Source: Phaeospirillum tilakii (lineage in GTDB: Bacteria; Pseudomonadota; Alphaproteobacteria; Rhodospirillales; Magnetospirillaceae). Taken from it: DNA of 64,000 nt. The stretch is taken from NCBI RefSeq assembly GCF_042683125.1, contig NZ_JBHUIY010000001.1, forward strand, positions 1 through 64,000, written 5' to 3'. The position numbers and the translations under genes were made by a program. Below are positions 17,852-28,303 of this stretch, piece after piece; within the stretch, counting starts at the first letter, position 1; each line of letters starts with the position of its first letter. Under the pieces are notes generated by a model that was not told the origin of the DNA, searched no databases, and saw nothing but the letters and a program-made list of their open reading frames with translations.

Positions 17852-18800
17852 GCCGGTGTATTCGATCGTCATTCCCGTCTACAACAACGCCGCCTCGTTG
17901 CCCGAGCTGGTGGCGGTGCTCGATCAGGTGGCGGCGACGGTGCGCGACCGTTTCGCCCTGGTCACCGAGGCGGTGTTCGTGATCGACGGCAGCCCCGACG
18001 ACAGCGCGTCGGTGCTGGAACGGCTGCTGCCGACGGTGTCGTTTCCGGCCCAGTTGATCCGCCACAGCCGCAATTTCGGCTCGTTCGCGGCGATCCGCAC
18101 CGGGCTGGCCGCCGCGCGCGGGCGCCATGTCGGGATGATCGCCGCCGATCTCCAGGAACCGCCCGAGCTGCTGGTTTCCTTCCTTGAACCGCTGGTCGGC
18201 GGATCGGCCGACATCGTCGTCGGCGTGCGCGAGGGGCGCGAGGATCCGGCCGGCACCCGGCTCGGCTCGGCGCTGTTCTGGCGGCTCTACCGCCGGCTGG
18301 TCAATCACGAGATGCCGGCGGGCGGGGTCGATCTGTTCGCCTGCACCGAAACCGTGCGCGACCAGCTGGTGCGGCTGGGCGAGGCGCACAGCTCGCTGGT
18401 CGGGCTGGTCTACTGGGTCGGCTTCCGCCGGGTCGAGGTCGGCTATCGCCGCCGCGCCCGCCGCCATGGCCGCAGCGGCTGGAGCCTGCGCAAGCGGTTC
18501 GATTATCTGCTCGACAATCTGTTCGCCTTCACCGACCTGCCGATCCGGCTGCTGTCGCTGTTCGGGCTGGTCGGCACCCTGGTGATGTCGGTGATCGGGC
18601 TGGTCACCGTGGTCGCCCGCCTGCTCGGGGTGATCACCGTGCCGGGCTATGCCCAGACCCTGCTGATGGTGATGTTCTTCGGCGCCCTCAACACCCTGGG
18701 GATCGGACTGGTCGGGCATTACGCCTGGCGCACCTATGAAAACACCAAGCGGCGGCCGCTGGCGATCGTCAGCGAGACGCGGCGGTTCGGACGGGACTAG
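17841..18800 (+). CDS. Membrane-anchored family 2 glycosyltransferase (DPM1/ArnC-like)
   Basis: Transfers a sugar from a nucleotide donor, probably onto undecaprenyl phosphate. Residues 1-220 are a GT-A domain (YSIVIPVYNNAASLPELV; VIDGSPDDS; HVGMIAADLQEPPELL). Two C-terminal membrane helices follow (SLFGLVGTLVMSVIGLVTVV and LLMVMFFGALNTLGIGLVG), ending WRTYENTKRRP. ATG 17841 lies within the end of the aminotransferase gene, indicating coupling. With the GtrII-like protein downstream it could form a prenyl-linked sugar side-branch pathway like gtrB/gtr; that role is inferred. Confidence 0.87.
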   Translation: MRGEPVYSIVIPVYNNAASLPELVAVLDQVAATVRDRFALVTEAVFVIDGSPDDSASVLERLLPTVSFPAQLIRHSRNFGSFAAIRTGLAAARGRHVGMIAADLQEPPELLVSFLEPLVGGSADIVVGVREGREDPAGTRLGSALFWRLYRRLVNHEMPAGGVDLFACTETVRDQLVRLGEAHSSLVGLVYWVGFRRVEVGYRRRARRHGRSGWSLRKRFDYLLDNLFAFTDLPIRLLSLFGLVGTLVMSVIGLVTVVARLLGVITVPGYAQTLLMVMFFGALNTLGIGLVGHYAWRTYENTKRRPLAIVSETRRFGRD

Positions 18801-18803
18801 GCG

Positions 18804-19739
18804 ATGACGGCGTTCTTCGTCCATGACAGGGGGCTGTGCGAAAGCGCCGCGATCGGTGCCGGCACCCGGATCTGGGCCTTCACCCACGTCCTGCCCGGAG
18901 CGCGGATCGGCGCCGAGTGCAACATCTGCGACCATGTCTTCATCGAGAACGACGTGGTGGTCGGCGACCGGGTGACGATCAAAAGCGGGGTCCAGCTGTG
19001 GGACGGGGTCCGGCTTGAGGACGACGTGTTCATCGGCCCCAACGTGAGCTTCACCAACGACCGTTTTCCCCGCAGCAAGGTCTATCCCGAGCGTTTCCTG
19101 ACCACCATCGTCCGGCGCGGGGCCTCGATCGGGGCCGGCGCCACCCTGCTGCCGGGGATCGAGATCGGGGTCCGGGCCTGCGTCGGCGCCGGGGCGGTGG
19201 TGACCGGCTCGATCCCGCCCAACGCCATCGCCGTCGGCAATCCGGCCCGGATCATCGGCTATGTCGATGACGGCGCGCCATCGGGGCGGGCGGGGTGCGA
19301 GACGGTCGATCCGGCGGCGCCGCTGGTCGAAAGCGGGGTGGGCGGGGTGCGGCTTCACAACCTGCCGCAGTTCCGCGATTCGCGCGGCGACCTGTCGGTG
19401 GGCGAGTTCGAACGCTCGGTGCCGTTCACCCCCCGGCGCTACTTCCTGGTCCATGGCGTGCCGTCGCGCGAAACCCGGGGCCAGCACGCCCACCGCGCCT
19501 GTCACCAGTTCCTGATCTGCGTCGCCGGCAGTTGCAACCTGCTGGTCGATGACGGGACCAACCGGCGCGAATTCGTGCTTGGCCGTCCCTCGCTCGGGGT
19601 TCATCTCCCGCCGATGGTGTGGGGGACGCTCTATAATTACAGCCGGGACGCGGTGCTGCTGGTGTTCGCCTCGGATTTCTACGACCCGGCGGACTACATC
19701 CGCGATTATGGCGACTTCCTCGCCCTCGCCGCCGGTTGA
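18804..19739 (+). CDS. Fused acetyltransferase / dTDP-4-keto-6-deoxyhexose 3,4-ketoisomerase (WxcM-like)
   Basis: A two-domain enzyme of 311 residues. Residues 1-160 form a left-handed beta-helix acyltransferase (hexapeptide repeats; IWAFTHVLPGARIGAECNIC; NAIAVGNPARIIGYV). Residues 175-311 are a cupin of the FdtA/QdtA type (LPQFRDSRGDLSVGEFE; RGQHAHRACHQFLICVAGS). It would catalyse both 3,4-ketoisomerisation before and N-acetylation after the aminotransferase step encoded upstream. Such fusions are known as WxcM in xanthomonads. ATG 18804 follows the glycosyltransferase stop by 3 bp. Confidence 0.88.
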   Translation: MTAFFVHDRGLCESAAIGAGTRIWAFTHVLPGARIGAECNICDHVFIENDVVVGDRVTIKSGVQLWDGVRLEDDVFIGPNVSFTNDRFPRSKVYPERFLTTIVRRGASIGAGATLLPGIEIGVRACVGAGAVVTGSIPPNAIAVGNPARIIGYVDDGAPSGRAGCETVDPAAPLVESGVGGVRLHNLPQFRDSRGDLSVGEFERSVPFTPRRYFLVHGVPSRETRGQHAHRACHQFLICVAGSCNLLVDDGTNRREFVLGRPSLGVHLPPMVWGTLYNYSRDAVLLVFASDFYDPADYIRDYGDFLALAAG

Positions 19740-19772
19740 GGCCGGCCGCACCCCACCAGGGACTTCGATGAC

Positions 19773-21830
19773 ATGACCGTCCGATCCGACCTTGTCCCCG
19801 CCCGTGGCGGCCTGTCCGCGCTGTGGCCCCGGCCGACCCCGGACGAGGGCCGCCTGCTGCTCGGTCTCGCCGCGCTGTTCGTGCTGTTCCATTTTTATCA
19901 ACTGGCCAATTTCGCCCTGTCGATCGACGACGAATTCGCCCTGCTGTCGCGTCCGGCGTCGGTCTGGCTGGGGCAGGGGCGGTTCATCCCCTATCTGGTC
20001 GAACGCTTCCTGATCAGCCGTCAGGTGATGCCGGTGGTGCCGACCCTGCTGTTCGGCCTGGGGGCGGTGGTGGGCTACCTGCTGCTGCTGCGGGCGTGGC
20101 GGCTGAGCGGGGAGCGGCTGGCGGCGCTGGTCTGCTTTCCGCTGTTCTGCGCCTTTCCGCTGTGGGCGCATCTGCTCGCCTTCCAGAGCAACACCCCGTC
20201 GGTCGGAATCGGGCTGGCGGCCTCCGGCTACGCCGCCTGGCTGTTCCGCGAGATGGGCGAGGGGCCGGCCGGGATGCCCCGTCTGCCCGGCCTGGGCGCG
20301 CTGTTGCTGGCCGGGGCGGTGGCGGTCGGCTGCTACCAGTCGTTCGTGCTGGTGGTGGCGGTGGGACTGGCGCTGACGATCCTGGCGACGGCGCTGAAGG
20401 CGGAGGAGCGGCCGGCGGGCGCGCTGCGGCGCGACATCGGCCGCGCCGGGCTGACCCTGCTCGGCATCCTGGCGGTCTATCTGGCGATCCAGCGTCTGAT
20501 GATGGTCCTGGTGACCGCGGGGTCCGACGACCCGCAGGCGCCGACCGACTACATCCTCGCCTATGTCCAGCCCGGCCTGCTGCTGGACTCCCCGCTGGCG
20601 GTGATCGGCACGGCATTGGGGCAGGCGGTGGCGGTCTATGGCGGCCGGGCGGCGGCCTATGGCGAGGCGGAACCGCTGTTCGGGGTGTTTTCGTTCGCGG
20701 TGGCGGCGCTGGTGGTGGCGGCCGGCTGGCGGCGCCAGGGGGGGCGTGGCGCGGTGTTGGCGGCGGCGGTGGTGGCGGTGGTGCTGGCGCTGCCCTTCGC
20801 CATCAATCTGATGAACCGGGGCGCCATGCCGACCCGTTCGCTGTTCGCGGCGCCGGTGGCGTTGGCCGGTCTCGGGCTGATCGGGCTGACCGCGGCGCCG
20901 CTCCGGCTGCGCCGGGCCGGGTTCGTCCTGGCCGGGGCGGTGTTGGTGACGATCCTGGTGGTCAACGGGCGTTACGACACCAACCGGGCGCTGGGGCAGA
21001 TCCATGACCAGCAGATCGCAGCGGCGCTGGGAGAGCGTCTGGCCCAGTTCGTTGATCCCAACCGGCCGCGTGCCGGGCTGTCGATCTATGTTTCCGGCGG
21101 GTTGCCGTTCGTCCCGCCCTATCCCCCGGTTGCCGACACCAGCATCGGGGCGTCCTTCTTCGCCTGGGACAATGGCAATGCCGCCCGCATCGTCTCCTAT
21201 CTGCGCCATCTCGGCTATCAGGTTGGTGGGCGGAGCCAGATCGGGCCCGAGGAGGCCCGGCGCCGCGACGCCCTGTTCGCCCAGATGCCGGCCTGGCCGG
21301 CCCTGGGGGCGGTGCGGCGGCTGGATGAGCACACCGTGCTGGTCAAGCTGGCGAAGCCGTCTCCGGGCGGCGACCAGACCGCGTCTGCCCCGGTCGAGCC
21401 GCCGCCGTTCTTCCGCCTGTCGACCGCGCCCCGGGCCAGCTGGACCGTGGTCAACGCCGTGGCCACGCCCGATCCCGCCGGCCTGCTGACCGTCGTCGCC
21501 GAAGCCGATCCCCAACTGGTGGTCCGGCCCGTCGCCCCGCCGGCGCTGGCGGCCTGCTTCCGGGTGGTGCTGCGTGCCCGGCTGGCGGTGGAGAAGGAGG
21601 ACGTCGTCCAATTGTTCTACCGGGTGCCCGGTCAGGCCGACTTCAGCGAAGAGGCCTCGGTGCTGAGCGCGATCCGGCCGCGCGCCGACGGCGGCCTGTC
21701 CGATGTGACGCTCGAGGTGGCGAGCCCGTCCGGTTTTGTCGATGCTTTCCGCTTCGATCCGGTCAATTCCGCGCAGCGGATCCGCCTCGCCGAACTGACC
21801 CTGTCCTGCGCGGCGGTGGAACCGCGGTAA
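19773..21830 (+). CDS. Polytopic membrane glycosyltransferase, GtrII-like
   Basis: A 685-residue protein with about ten membrane helices in the first 430 residues and a soluble C-terminal domain of about 250. The opening loop contains FALSIDDEFALL and WLGQGRFIPYLVERF, the acidic pair and GR motif seen in GtrII-type GT-C glucosyltransferases that use lipid-linked donors on the periplasmic side. It is the last gene of the sugar cluster. Likely role: adding a modifying sugar to a surface polysaccharide. Acceptor and sugar are unknown. Confidence 0.75.
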   Translation: MTVRSDLVPARGGLSALWPRPTPDEGRLLLGLAALFVLFHFYQLANFALSIDDEFALLSRPASVWLGQGRFIPYLVERFLISRQVMPVVPTLLFGLGAVVGYLLLLRAWRLSGERLAALVCFPLFCAFPLWAHLLAFQSNTPSVGIGLAASGYAAWLFREMGEGPAGMPRLPGLGALLLAGAVAVGCYQSFVLVVAVGLALTILATALKAEERPAGALRRDIGRAGLTLLGILAVYLAIQRLMMVLVTAGSDDPQAPTDYILAYVQPGLLLDSPLAVIGTALGQAVAVYGGRAAAYGEAEPLFGVFSFAVAALVVAAGWRRQGGRGAVLAAAVVAVVLALPFAINLMNRGAMPTRSLFAAPVALAGLGLIGLTAAPLRLRRAGFVLAGAVLVTILVVNGRYDTNRALGQIHDQQIAAALGERLAQFVDPNRPRAGLSIYVSGGLPFVPPYPPVADTSIGASFFAWDNGNAARIVSYLRHLGYQVGGRSQIGPEEARRRDALFAQMPAWPALGAVRRLDEHTVLVKLAKPSPGGDQTASAPVEPPPFFRLSTAPRASWTVVNAVATPDPAGLLTVVAEADPQLVVRPVAPPALAACFRVVLRARLAVEKEDVVQLFYRVPGQADFSEEASVLSAIRPRADGGLSDVTLEVASPSGFVDAFRFDPVNSAQRIRLAELTLSCAAVEPR

Positions 21831-21872
21831 AAAAACAGGGTCACCGGGGAGCCCCCTGGCAAGGCTCGATTC

Positions 21873-22035
21873 GCGGGCTCCGCCCACCCCCGCCAAGGGC
21901 CTTGCGGCCCTTGCAACCCTTTCCTTGCCCTTCGCGCGGCAAACCTCCGCGCCCAAGCTGAACATCCTGTCCGGGCCCGACCATCAAAGGGTTCCAAGGG
22001 CCTTGCGGCCCTTGGCGGGGGTGGGCGGAGCCCAC
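21873..22035. repeat. Extragenic palindromic element, full copy
   Basis: The left arm starts at 21873 and the right arm ends at 22035. The core reads CCCTTCGCGCGGCAAACCTC, then CGCGCCCAAGCTGAACATCC, then CGGGCCCGACCATCAAAGGG, in the same order and orientation as at 10.1 kb. It lies between two convergent genes, as a bidirectional terminator would. Confidence 0.85.
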
Positions 22036-22055
22036 ATTCCCCCGAAACCCGACGA

Positions 22056-22886
22056 TCAGTCGAACGGGGTGCCGTTGCGCAGACGCTGGAGGAAATCGAG
22101 GATCGGCTTTTCCGCCCCCTGGTCCCACAGATCGTCATGGTGGGCCAGCGGCAGGAACGCCGCTTCCTTGTCCGCGGCGGGGGCGGCGGCGAGCAGGGCC
22201 TGGGCCATCGCCGGCGGGGTCAGGCGGTCGAGCTGGCCATGGACGATCAGCAGCGGCGCGGCGAGGCGGCCGATCCGGCGCAGATTGTCGAAGCGGTCGC
22301 GCATCAGCAGCCGGGCCAGCGCCACCGGCACGTAAGGCGGCGCGAGGTCGGCGAGCGCGGTGAACGGGCATTCGAGGATCACCCCGCGCGGGCTGATCCG
22401 CTCGGTCAGGGCCAGGGCCACGCCGCAGCCGATCGATTCCCCCCACAGCACGATCCGGTTGGCGGGGACGCCGCGCCCGGCCAGCCAGTCGAGGATGGCT
22501 GCGCCGTCGGCGGTGAGGTCGCGTTCGCTCGGCCGGCCGGAATTGCCGCCATAGCCGCGATATTCGGCCATGAACACGCCATAGCCGGCATCGAGCAGCA
22601 GCCGGGCCTTGTGGGCGCGGGCGGCGTTGGTGCCGGCATTGCCGTGGAACATCACCAGGGTGGCGGCGAGCGGATGCAGCGGTGGGGCGTACCACGAGGT
22701 GATCAGGCGGCCGTCGGCGCCGCGCACCGGCACCGGCACCAGATCGGACAGGCCGATGTCGGCGGGATCGGTGCGGGTGGGGTCGGGGCGGTAGATCATC
22801 TCGCGCTGGAACAGGGCGAGGCCCAGCAGCCCGAGCAGATAAAGGCCGGCCACCAGACCGGTCGCCGCCAGCAACGCCGTCACCAT
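22056..22886 (-). CDS. Membrane-anchored alpha/beta hydrolase (Bem46/ABHD13-like)
   Basis: A serine hydrolase of about 276 residues. An N-terminal helix (LLAATGLVAGLYLLGLLGLAL) anchors it, followed by QREMIYRPDP, typical of the Bem46 group. The oxyanion region is VMFHGNAGTN, the nucleophile elbow WGESIGCG, the acid HGQLDRLTPP, and the His in AHHDDLWD. I chose ATG 22886, 8 bp after GGGAG, over ATG 22892, which is too close to it. Physiological substrate unknown. Confidence 0.82.
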   Translation of the reverse strand: MVTALLAATGLVAGLYLLGLLGLALFQREMIYRPDPTRTDPADIGLSDLVPVPVRGADGRLITSWYAPPLHPLAATLVMFHGNAGTNAARAHKARLLLDAGYGVFMAEYRGYGGNSGRPSERDLTADGAAILDWLAGRGVPANRIVLWGESIGCGVALALTERISPRGVILECPFTALADLAPPYVPVALARLLMRDRFDNLRRIGRLAAPLLIVHGQLDRLTPPAMAQALLAAAPAADKEAAFLPLAHHDDLWDQGAEKPILDFLQRLRNGTPFD

Positions 22887-22963
22887 CGTCATCTCTCCCG
22901 CACGATCGGGGCCCACGGACGACGATGTCCGTGGGCCCCGCCGAGACAGACTTTACGAGGAAA

Positions 22964-24898
<1,935 letters not shown>

Positions 24899-25172
24899 CG
24901 CGGGCAGTCTCCCAAATTTTTTATGTTTTACCTTTCGCCGCCAAGGCCAGCCGGGCGGGAAAGGGCCTTTCCTCGTCGCGAACGACGGTGGGATTATGTG
25001 CGAGTCTGCCATGCGAAACAAGCATGACTGGGAAGGGCCTTGCGGCCACCCGAACGGGCTGGGAGAGACCCGCTCTCGCCGCACCACCCCTCGGGGCGGG
25101 CGGCCTGCCGCCGGCACGGGGGGCATCCACCCCCCGGCGGCGGGGTGGGGCGGCGGCGCCGCCCCGTTTTCC
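24899..25172. other. Spacer upstream of acs with GC-rich hairpins
   Basis: The acs promoter must lie here on the minus strand. The distal part (about 25090-25170) is a run of GC-rich palindromes, the last being GGGGCGGCGGCGCCGCCCCG followed on the plus strand by TTTT, a terminator-like structure. No gene was seen. Confidence 0.45.
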
Positions 25173-25448
25173 TCAGGGCCGGGCGCGCTTGAACAAGCTG
25201 ACCTCGACCGAGGCGAACAGGCCGGCCTTGGCATAAGGATCGGCGGCGAGGAAGGCGTCGAGACCGGCGCGATCGGGGAAGTCGAGCACCAGCAGGCTGC
25301 CGACCATCGCCTCGCCGGCCGCGTCGAGCAGCGGCCCGGCCAGCACCACCTGCGCCGCGTGGGCGTCGAGATGGGCGAGATGGGCGGCGCGGTTGTCGAG
25401 ACGGACCTGAAGCTGCCCCGGCTTGTCCTGACAGCGAACCACGAACAT
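25173..25448 (-). CDS. YciI-like family protein
   Basis: A 91-residue ferredoxin-fold protein of the YciI group. It begins MFVVRCQDKPGQLQVR at ATG 25448, 7 bp after GGAGGG. The family His/Asp region is visible (RAAHLAHLDAH), followed by GPLLDAAGEAMVGSLLVLDF and DPYAKAGLFASVEV. Some relatives are enzymes, but the function of most is unknown. Expressed divergently from the DUF4337 gene. Confidence 0.82.
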   Translation of the reverse strand: MFVVRCQDKPGQLQVRLDNRAAHLAHLDAHAAQVVLAGPLLDAAGEAMVGSLLVLDFPDRAGLDAFLAADPYAKAGLFASVEVSLFKRARP

Positions 25449-25553
25449 GATATGACCCTCCATGAAATTAAATCAGGCCACGCTGGGGGCATGGCCTTGG
25501 CAAATCAAACCGGCCTCGCCTCGAGACGAGGCCAAGCAAGCTGAAGGGTAGCG

Positions 25554-26171
25554 ATGGAAGCCCACGAAACCCATGAAAAAATCCACGAGGCGGCCCACGG
25601 TCACGGCGAACATGGCGCCGGCGACAAGGTCTCGCTCAACCGCAAGATCGCGGTGGGGATCAGCATCCTGGCCGCCGCGCTGGCGATCGTCGAGGCCGCC
25701 GGCAAGAGTGCCCAGAACAACTCGATCTCGGCCAACATCGAGGCGGCCAATCTGTGGTCGTTCTTCCAGGCCAAGACCATCCGCATGACGACGATGGAAA
25801 CCGCCGCCGACGCGGTCGAGGGCCTGACCACCGGCGCCGGCCTGCCCGAGGCCACCAGCGAGGCGGTGGCCAAGAAGGTTGCCGACTGGCGCGCCACCGC
25901 CCAGCGTTACCGCTCCGAGCCGGAAACCGGCGAGGGCCGCAAGGAACTGGCGGCGCGGGCCAAGGCGGCGGAGGAAGCCCGCGACCACGCGCTGGCTTCG
26001 TACCATCTGTACGAATACGGCGCGGCGGCGTTGCAGATCGCGATCGTGCTTTGTTCGGCGGCGACAGTCACCGGGGCCACCGTGCTGGCGCTGGGGGCCG
26101 GTGGGCTCGGACTGGTCGGGGTCGGCTTCGCCCTGCTGGCCTGGCTGGCGCCGACGCTGATTCACTTGTAA
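25554..26171 (+). CDS. DUF4337 membrane protein
   Basis: A 205-residue protein with a His/Glu-rich N-terminus (HETHEKIHEAAHGHGEHG), one helix near residue 35 (IAVGISILAAALAIVEAAG), a soluble coiled-coil middle, and two C-terminal membrane helices (IAIVLCSAATVTGATVLALG; LGLVGVGFALLAWLAPTL). This matches the DUF4337 layout. The His-rich tail could bind metal, but nothing confirms it. Function unknown. Confidence 0.8.
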   Translation: MEAHETHEKIHEAAHGHGEHGAGDKVSLNRKIAVGISILAAALAIVEAAGKSAQNNSISANIEAANLWSFFQAKTIRMTTMETAADAVEGLTTGAGLPEATSEAVAKKVADWRATAQRYRSEPETGEGRKELAARAKAAEEARDHALASYHLYEYGAAALQIAIVLCSAATVTGATVLALGAGGLGLVGVGFALLAWLAPTLIHL

Positions 26172-26181
26172 GGGAACCAGC

Positions 26182-26320
26182 GCGGGCGCTGCCCGCACCC
26201 GCCAGGGGCCGCAAGGCCCCTGGACCCCGTCGATGGTCGGGCGCGGGCGTTTGCCGCGCGAAGGTCAGGGAAAGGGATCCAAGGGCCTTGCGGCCCTTGG
26301 CGGGTCCGGGCGGAGCCCGG
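26182..26320. repeat. Extragenic palindromic element, full copy, core inverted
   Basis: The arms lie at 26182-26224 and about 26277-26320. The core here (CGATGGTCGGGCGCGGGCGT, then TTGCCGCGCGAAGGTCAGGG) is the reverse complement of the core at 10.1 and 21.9 kb. The element therefore occurs in both orientations. Confidence 0.85.
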
Positions 26321-26354
26321 CGAAGCGGCCAGAAAAAAAGGCCAGGCCCCCTTG

Positions 26355-26744
26355 TTACAGCGCCTGTCGGGCCCGTTCGCGCAGGCTGGCGTTTTCGCCG
26401 CCGGCGAGGCGGATCGCCTCGGCCGCCTCGATCAGGCAATCGGTGTTGTGCCGCTCGGTATTGTCGAGGCTCCAGCCGGCATTGCGGCCCTCGGCGGACA
26501 GCATCGCCGCCTCGGTCCCCAGCGCCTGGGCCTGATCGAACAGGGCGGCGGCGCGGGCGGCGTGGCGGCCGGCCGGGCTGGCCGCCGCCTCGGCGGCGGC
26601 GGTGGCGGTGGCGGCGCTGCGATCGTCGCCGCGCAGCCAGCCATGGGCCCACTCGGTCCAGACGGTGGCCTTCTCCTGCTCCAGCGCGTGCAGGATGGCG
26701 AAGGCGACCGACTGGGCGATGGTGAGATCGTCGCCGAGGCTCAT
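26355..26744 (-). CDS. Unknown protein at the end of the rnf operon, 129 aa
   Basis: I do not recognise this protein. Its ATG overlaps the rnfH stop by four bases (ATGA), so it is translationally coupled and part of the rnf transcript. It is Ala-rich and helical (TIAQSVAFAILHALEQEKAT; AAALFDQAQALGTEAAMLSA), with a conserved-looking central WSLDNTERHNTDCLIEAAEA. The lone Cys and the His in that segment are its most distinctive feature. No signal peptide is seen. A link to Rnf function is inferred from position only. Confidence 0.75.
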   Translation of the reverse strand: MSLGDDLTIAQSVAFAILHALEQEKATVWTEWAHGWLRGDDRSAATATAAAEAAASPAGRHAARAAALFDQAQALGTEAAMLSAEGRNAGWSLDNTERHNTDCLIEAAEAIRLAGGENASLRERARQAL

Positions 26745-27016
26745 GACGCCGCTCCCTCGCGCGGACGGCGCCGCACCGTCTTGGGATCGGCGGTGATCGG
26801 ACGGTAGATCTCGATCCGGGCCCCTTCCTCGACCACCGCGTCGAGCGCGGTGGCCTTGCCGAAGATGCCGACCTTCTGGGTCTCGAGGTCGATCTCGGGG
26901 AACTGGCGCAGGATGCCCGAGCGCTCGATCGCGTCCTTGACGGTGCTGCCGTCCGGCACGTCGATGTTGAGCCAGGACTGGCGCGCCGGGGTGGCGTAGA
27001 CGACTCCGACCTTCAT
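26741..27016 (-). CDS. rnfH: RnfH family protein
   Basis: A 91-residue ubiquitin-like-fold protein often encoded with rnf genes; its role in the complex is not settled. It starts MKVGVVYATPARQSW at ATG 27016, with GGAGGG upstream. Features matching the family: VPDGSTVKDAIERSGIL, KVGIFGKATALDAVVEEGAR and IEIYRPITADPKTVRRRR-like end. It is followed by a coupled unknown gene and preceded by rnfE. Confidence 0.88.
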   Translation of the reverse strand: MKVGVVYATPARQSWLNIDVPDGSTVKDAIERSGILRQFPEIDLETQKVGIFGKATALDAVVEEGARIEIYRPITADPKTVRRRPREGAAS

Positions 27017-27032
27017 CTCTCCAATCCCTCCG

Positions 27033-27704
27033 TTAGACGCTGTGGGCGCCGGCCATGCGGATTTCCTTGCCGGCGGCAAGGTCGATCATCCGCTTGGCGA
27101 CCAGCACCAGGCCGGTGGCAAGGAAGCCGCCGGGCGGCAGGATCGCCAGCAGCACGCCGCTGTCGGCCGGCATCACCCGCAGTTCCATGAAGTGGAACGC
27201 CGGGCCCAGCAGCAGGGCGGCGTCGGCGAAGATGGTGCCGTTGCCGATCATCTCGCGGAAGGCGCCGATGACCATCAGGGCCAGGGTGAAGCCGATCCCC
27301 ATGAACAGGCCGTCCATGAAGGAACGCGACACCGGCTCCTTGGCGGCGAAGGCTTCAAGCCGGGCCAGCGGCAGGCAGTTCGACACGATCAGCGGGATGA
27401 ACAGGCCGAGCACCTTGTACATCTCGTGCATCCAGGCGTTCATCGACAGGTCGACCAGGGTGGTCAGCGAGGCGATGATCAGGATGTAGACCGGGATGCG
27501 GACTTCCTGGGTGATGGTGTTGCGGAACAGCGCGACCAGCAGGCTCGATCCGGCCATCACCAGGGTGGTGGCGATGCCGAGGCCGAGGCCGTTGGTGGCG
27601 CTGGTGGTCACCGCCATGGTCGGACACATGCCGAGCAGCATGGCGATGACGCCGTTGTTCTCCCACAGGCCGTCCTTGATGATCGTCTTGTACGGGGTAG
27701 CCAT
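27033..27704 (-). CDS. rnfE: Rnf complex subunit RnfE
   Basis: Integral membrane subunit of the ferredoxin:NAD+ oxidoreductase, paired with RnfA in the membrane core. Of 223 residues, about six are transmembrane helices. The family segment GLWENNGVIAMLLGMCPTMA near the N-terminus carries the Cys thought to bind a membrane [2Fe-2S] cluster with RnfA. The start overlaps the rnfG stop by one base. Confidence 0.95.
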   Translation of the reverse strand: MATPYKTIIKDGLWENNGVIAMLLGMCPTMAVTTSATNGLGLGIATTLVMAGSSLLVALFRNTITQEVRIPVYILIIASLTTLVDLSMNAWMHEMYKVLGLFIPLIVSNCLPLARLEAFAAKEPVSRSFMDGLFMGIGFTLALMVIGAFREMIGNGTIFADAALLLGPAFHFMELRVMPADSGVLLAILPPGGFLATGLVLVAKRMIDLAAGKEIRMAGAHSV

Positions 27705-28303
27705 CAGCGGGCCTCCAGCAGCGCGGTTTTATGGTCCTCGAAGAAATGCAGGCCCTGGCGGATCGCTCCGACCACCCCGCGCGGGGTGATGGTCGCGCCG
27801 GAGAACTGGTCGAACTGACCGCCGTCCTTCTTGACCTTCCACTTTTCCTCGACCGGGTTGCCGAGCGACAGCCCGTTGAAGCGCAGGATCCAGTCGCCCT
27901 TGTCGACCTGGATCTTGTCGCCCAGGCCGGGGGTCTCCTTGTGGGTGATCACCCGCACGCCGAGGATCTTGCCCTCGGCGTCGAGGCCAAGCATCAGCCG
28001 GATCGGGCCGGCATAGCCGCTGCCGGTGATCTGGTAGGCGACGCCGGTGACCACGCCGCCCTTGGTGGCGCGATAGACGGTGACGTCCTCGCCATGCTCG
28101 TTCTTGAGGGTGACGATGTCATGCACCGGCGAATTGTCGTGGATCGCGGCGGGCAGCACCTGGGCCAGCGAACGTTCCTTGTCTTCCAGCACCCGCTGCT
28201 TGATGTCGTTGCGGGTCAGGTCGTCGGTCTCGGCCAGCACGACCCCGAAGGCCAGGCAGAACGCCCCCAGGATCGAGGCGTGAATCCAGGTGGCGCGGCT
28301 CAT
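27704..28303 (-). CDS. rnfG: Rnf complex flavoprotein subunit RnfG
   Basis: Membrane-anchored periplasmic flavoprotein of the Rnf electron-transfer chain. One N-terminal helix (ILGAFCLAFGVVLAE) precedes the FMN-binding domain. The covalent flavinylation site is readable as FSGATITPRGVV, with FMN attached to the Thr by ApbE, which is encoded at the head of the operon. The length of 199 is normal. It overlaps rnfD by 4 bp and rnfE by 1 bp. Confidence 0.95.
   Translation of the reverse strand: MSRATWIHASILGAFCLAFGVVLAETDDLTRNDIKQRVLEDKERSLAQVLPAAIHDNSPVHDIVTLKNEHGEDVTVYRATKGGVVTGVAYQITGSGYAGPIRLMLGLDAEGKILGVRVITHKETPGLGDKIQVDKGDWILRFNGLSLGNPVEEKWKVKKDGGQFDQFSGATITPRGVVGAIRQGLHFFEDHKTALLEAR

Noticed and set aside
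17838..21965. A 1375-codon minus-strand frame under the sugar cluster
   Set aside because: Low-complexity Arg/Gln/His/Asp translation spanning four recognisable plus-strand genes; a composition artefact.
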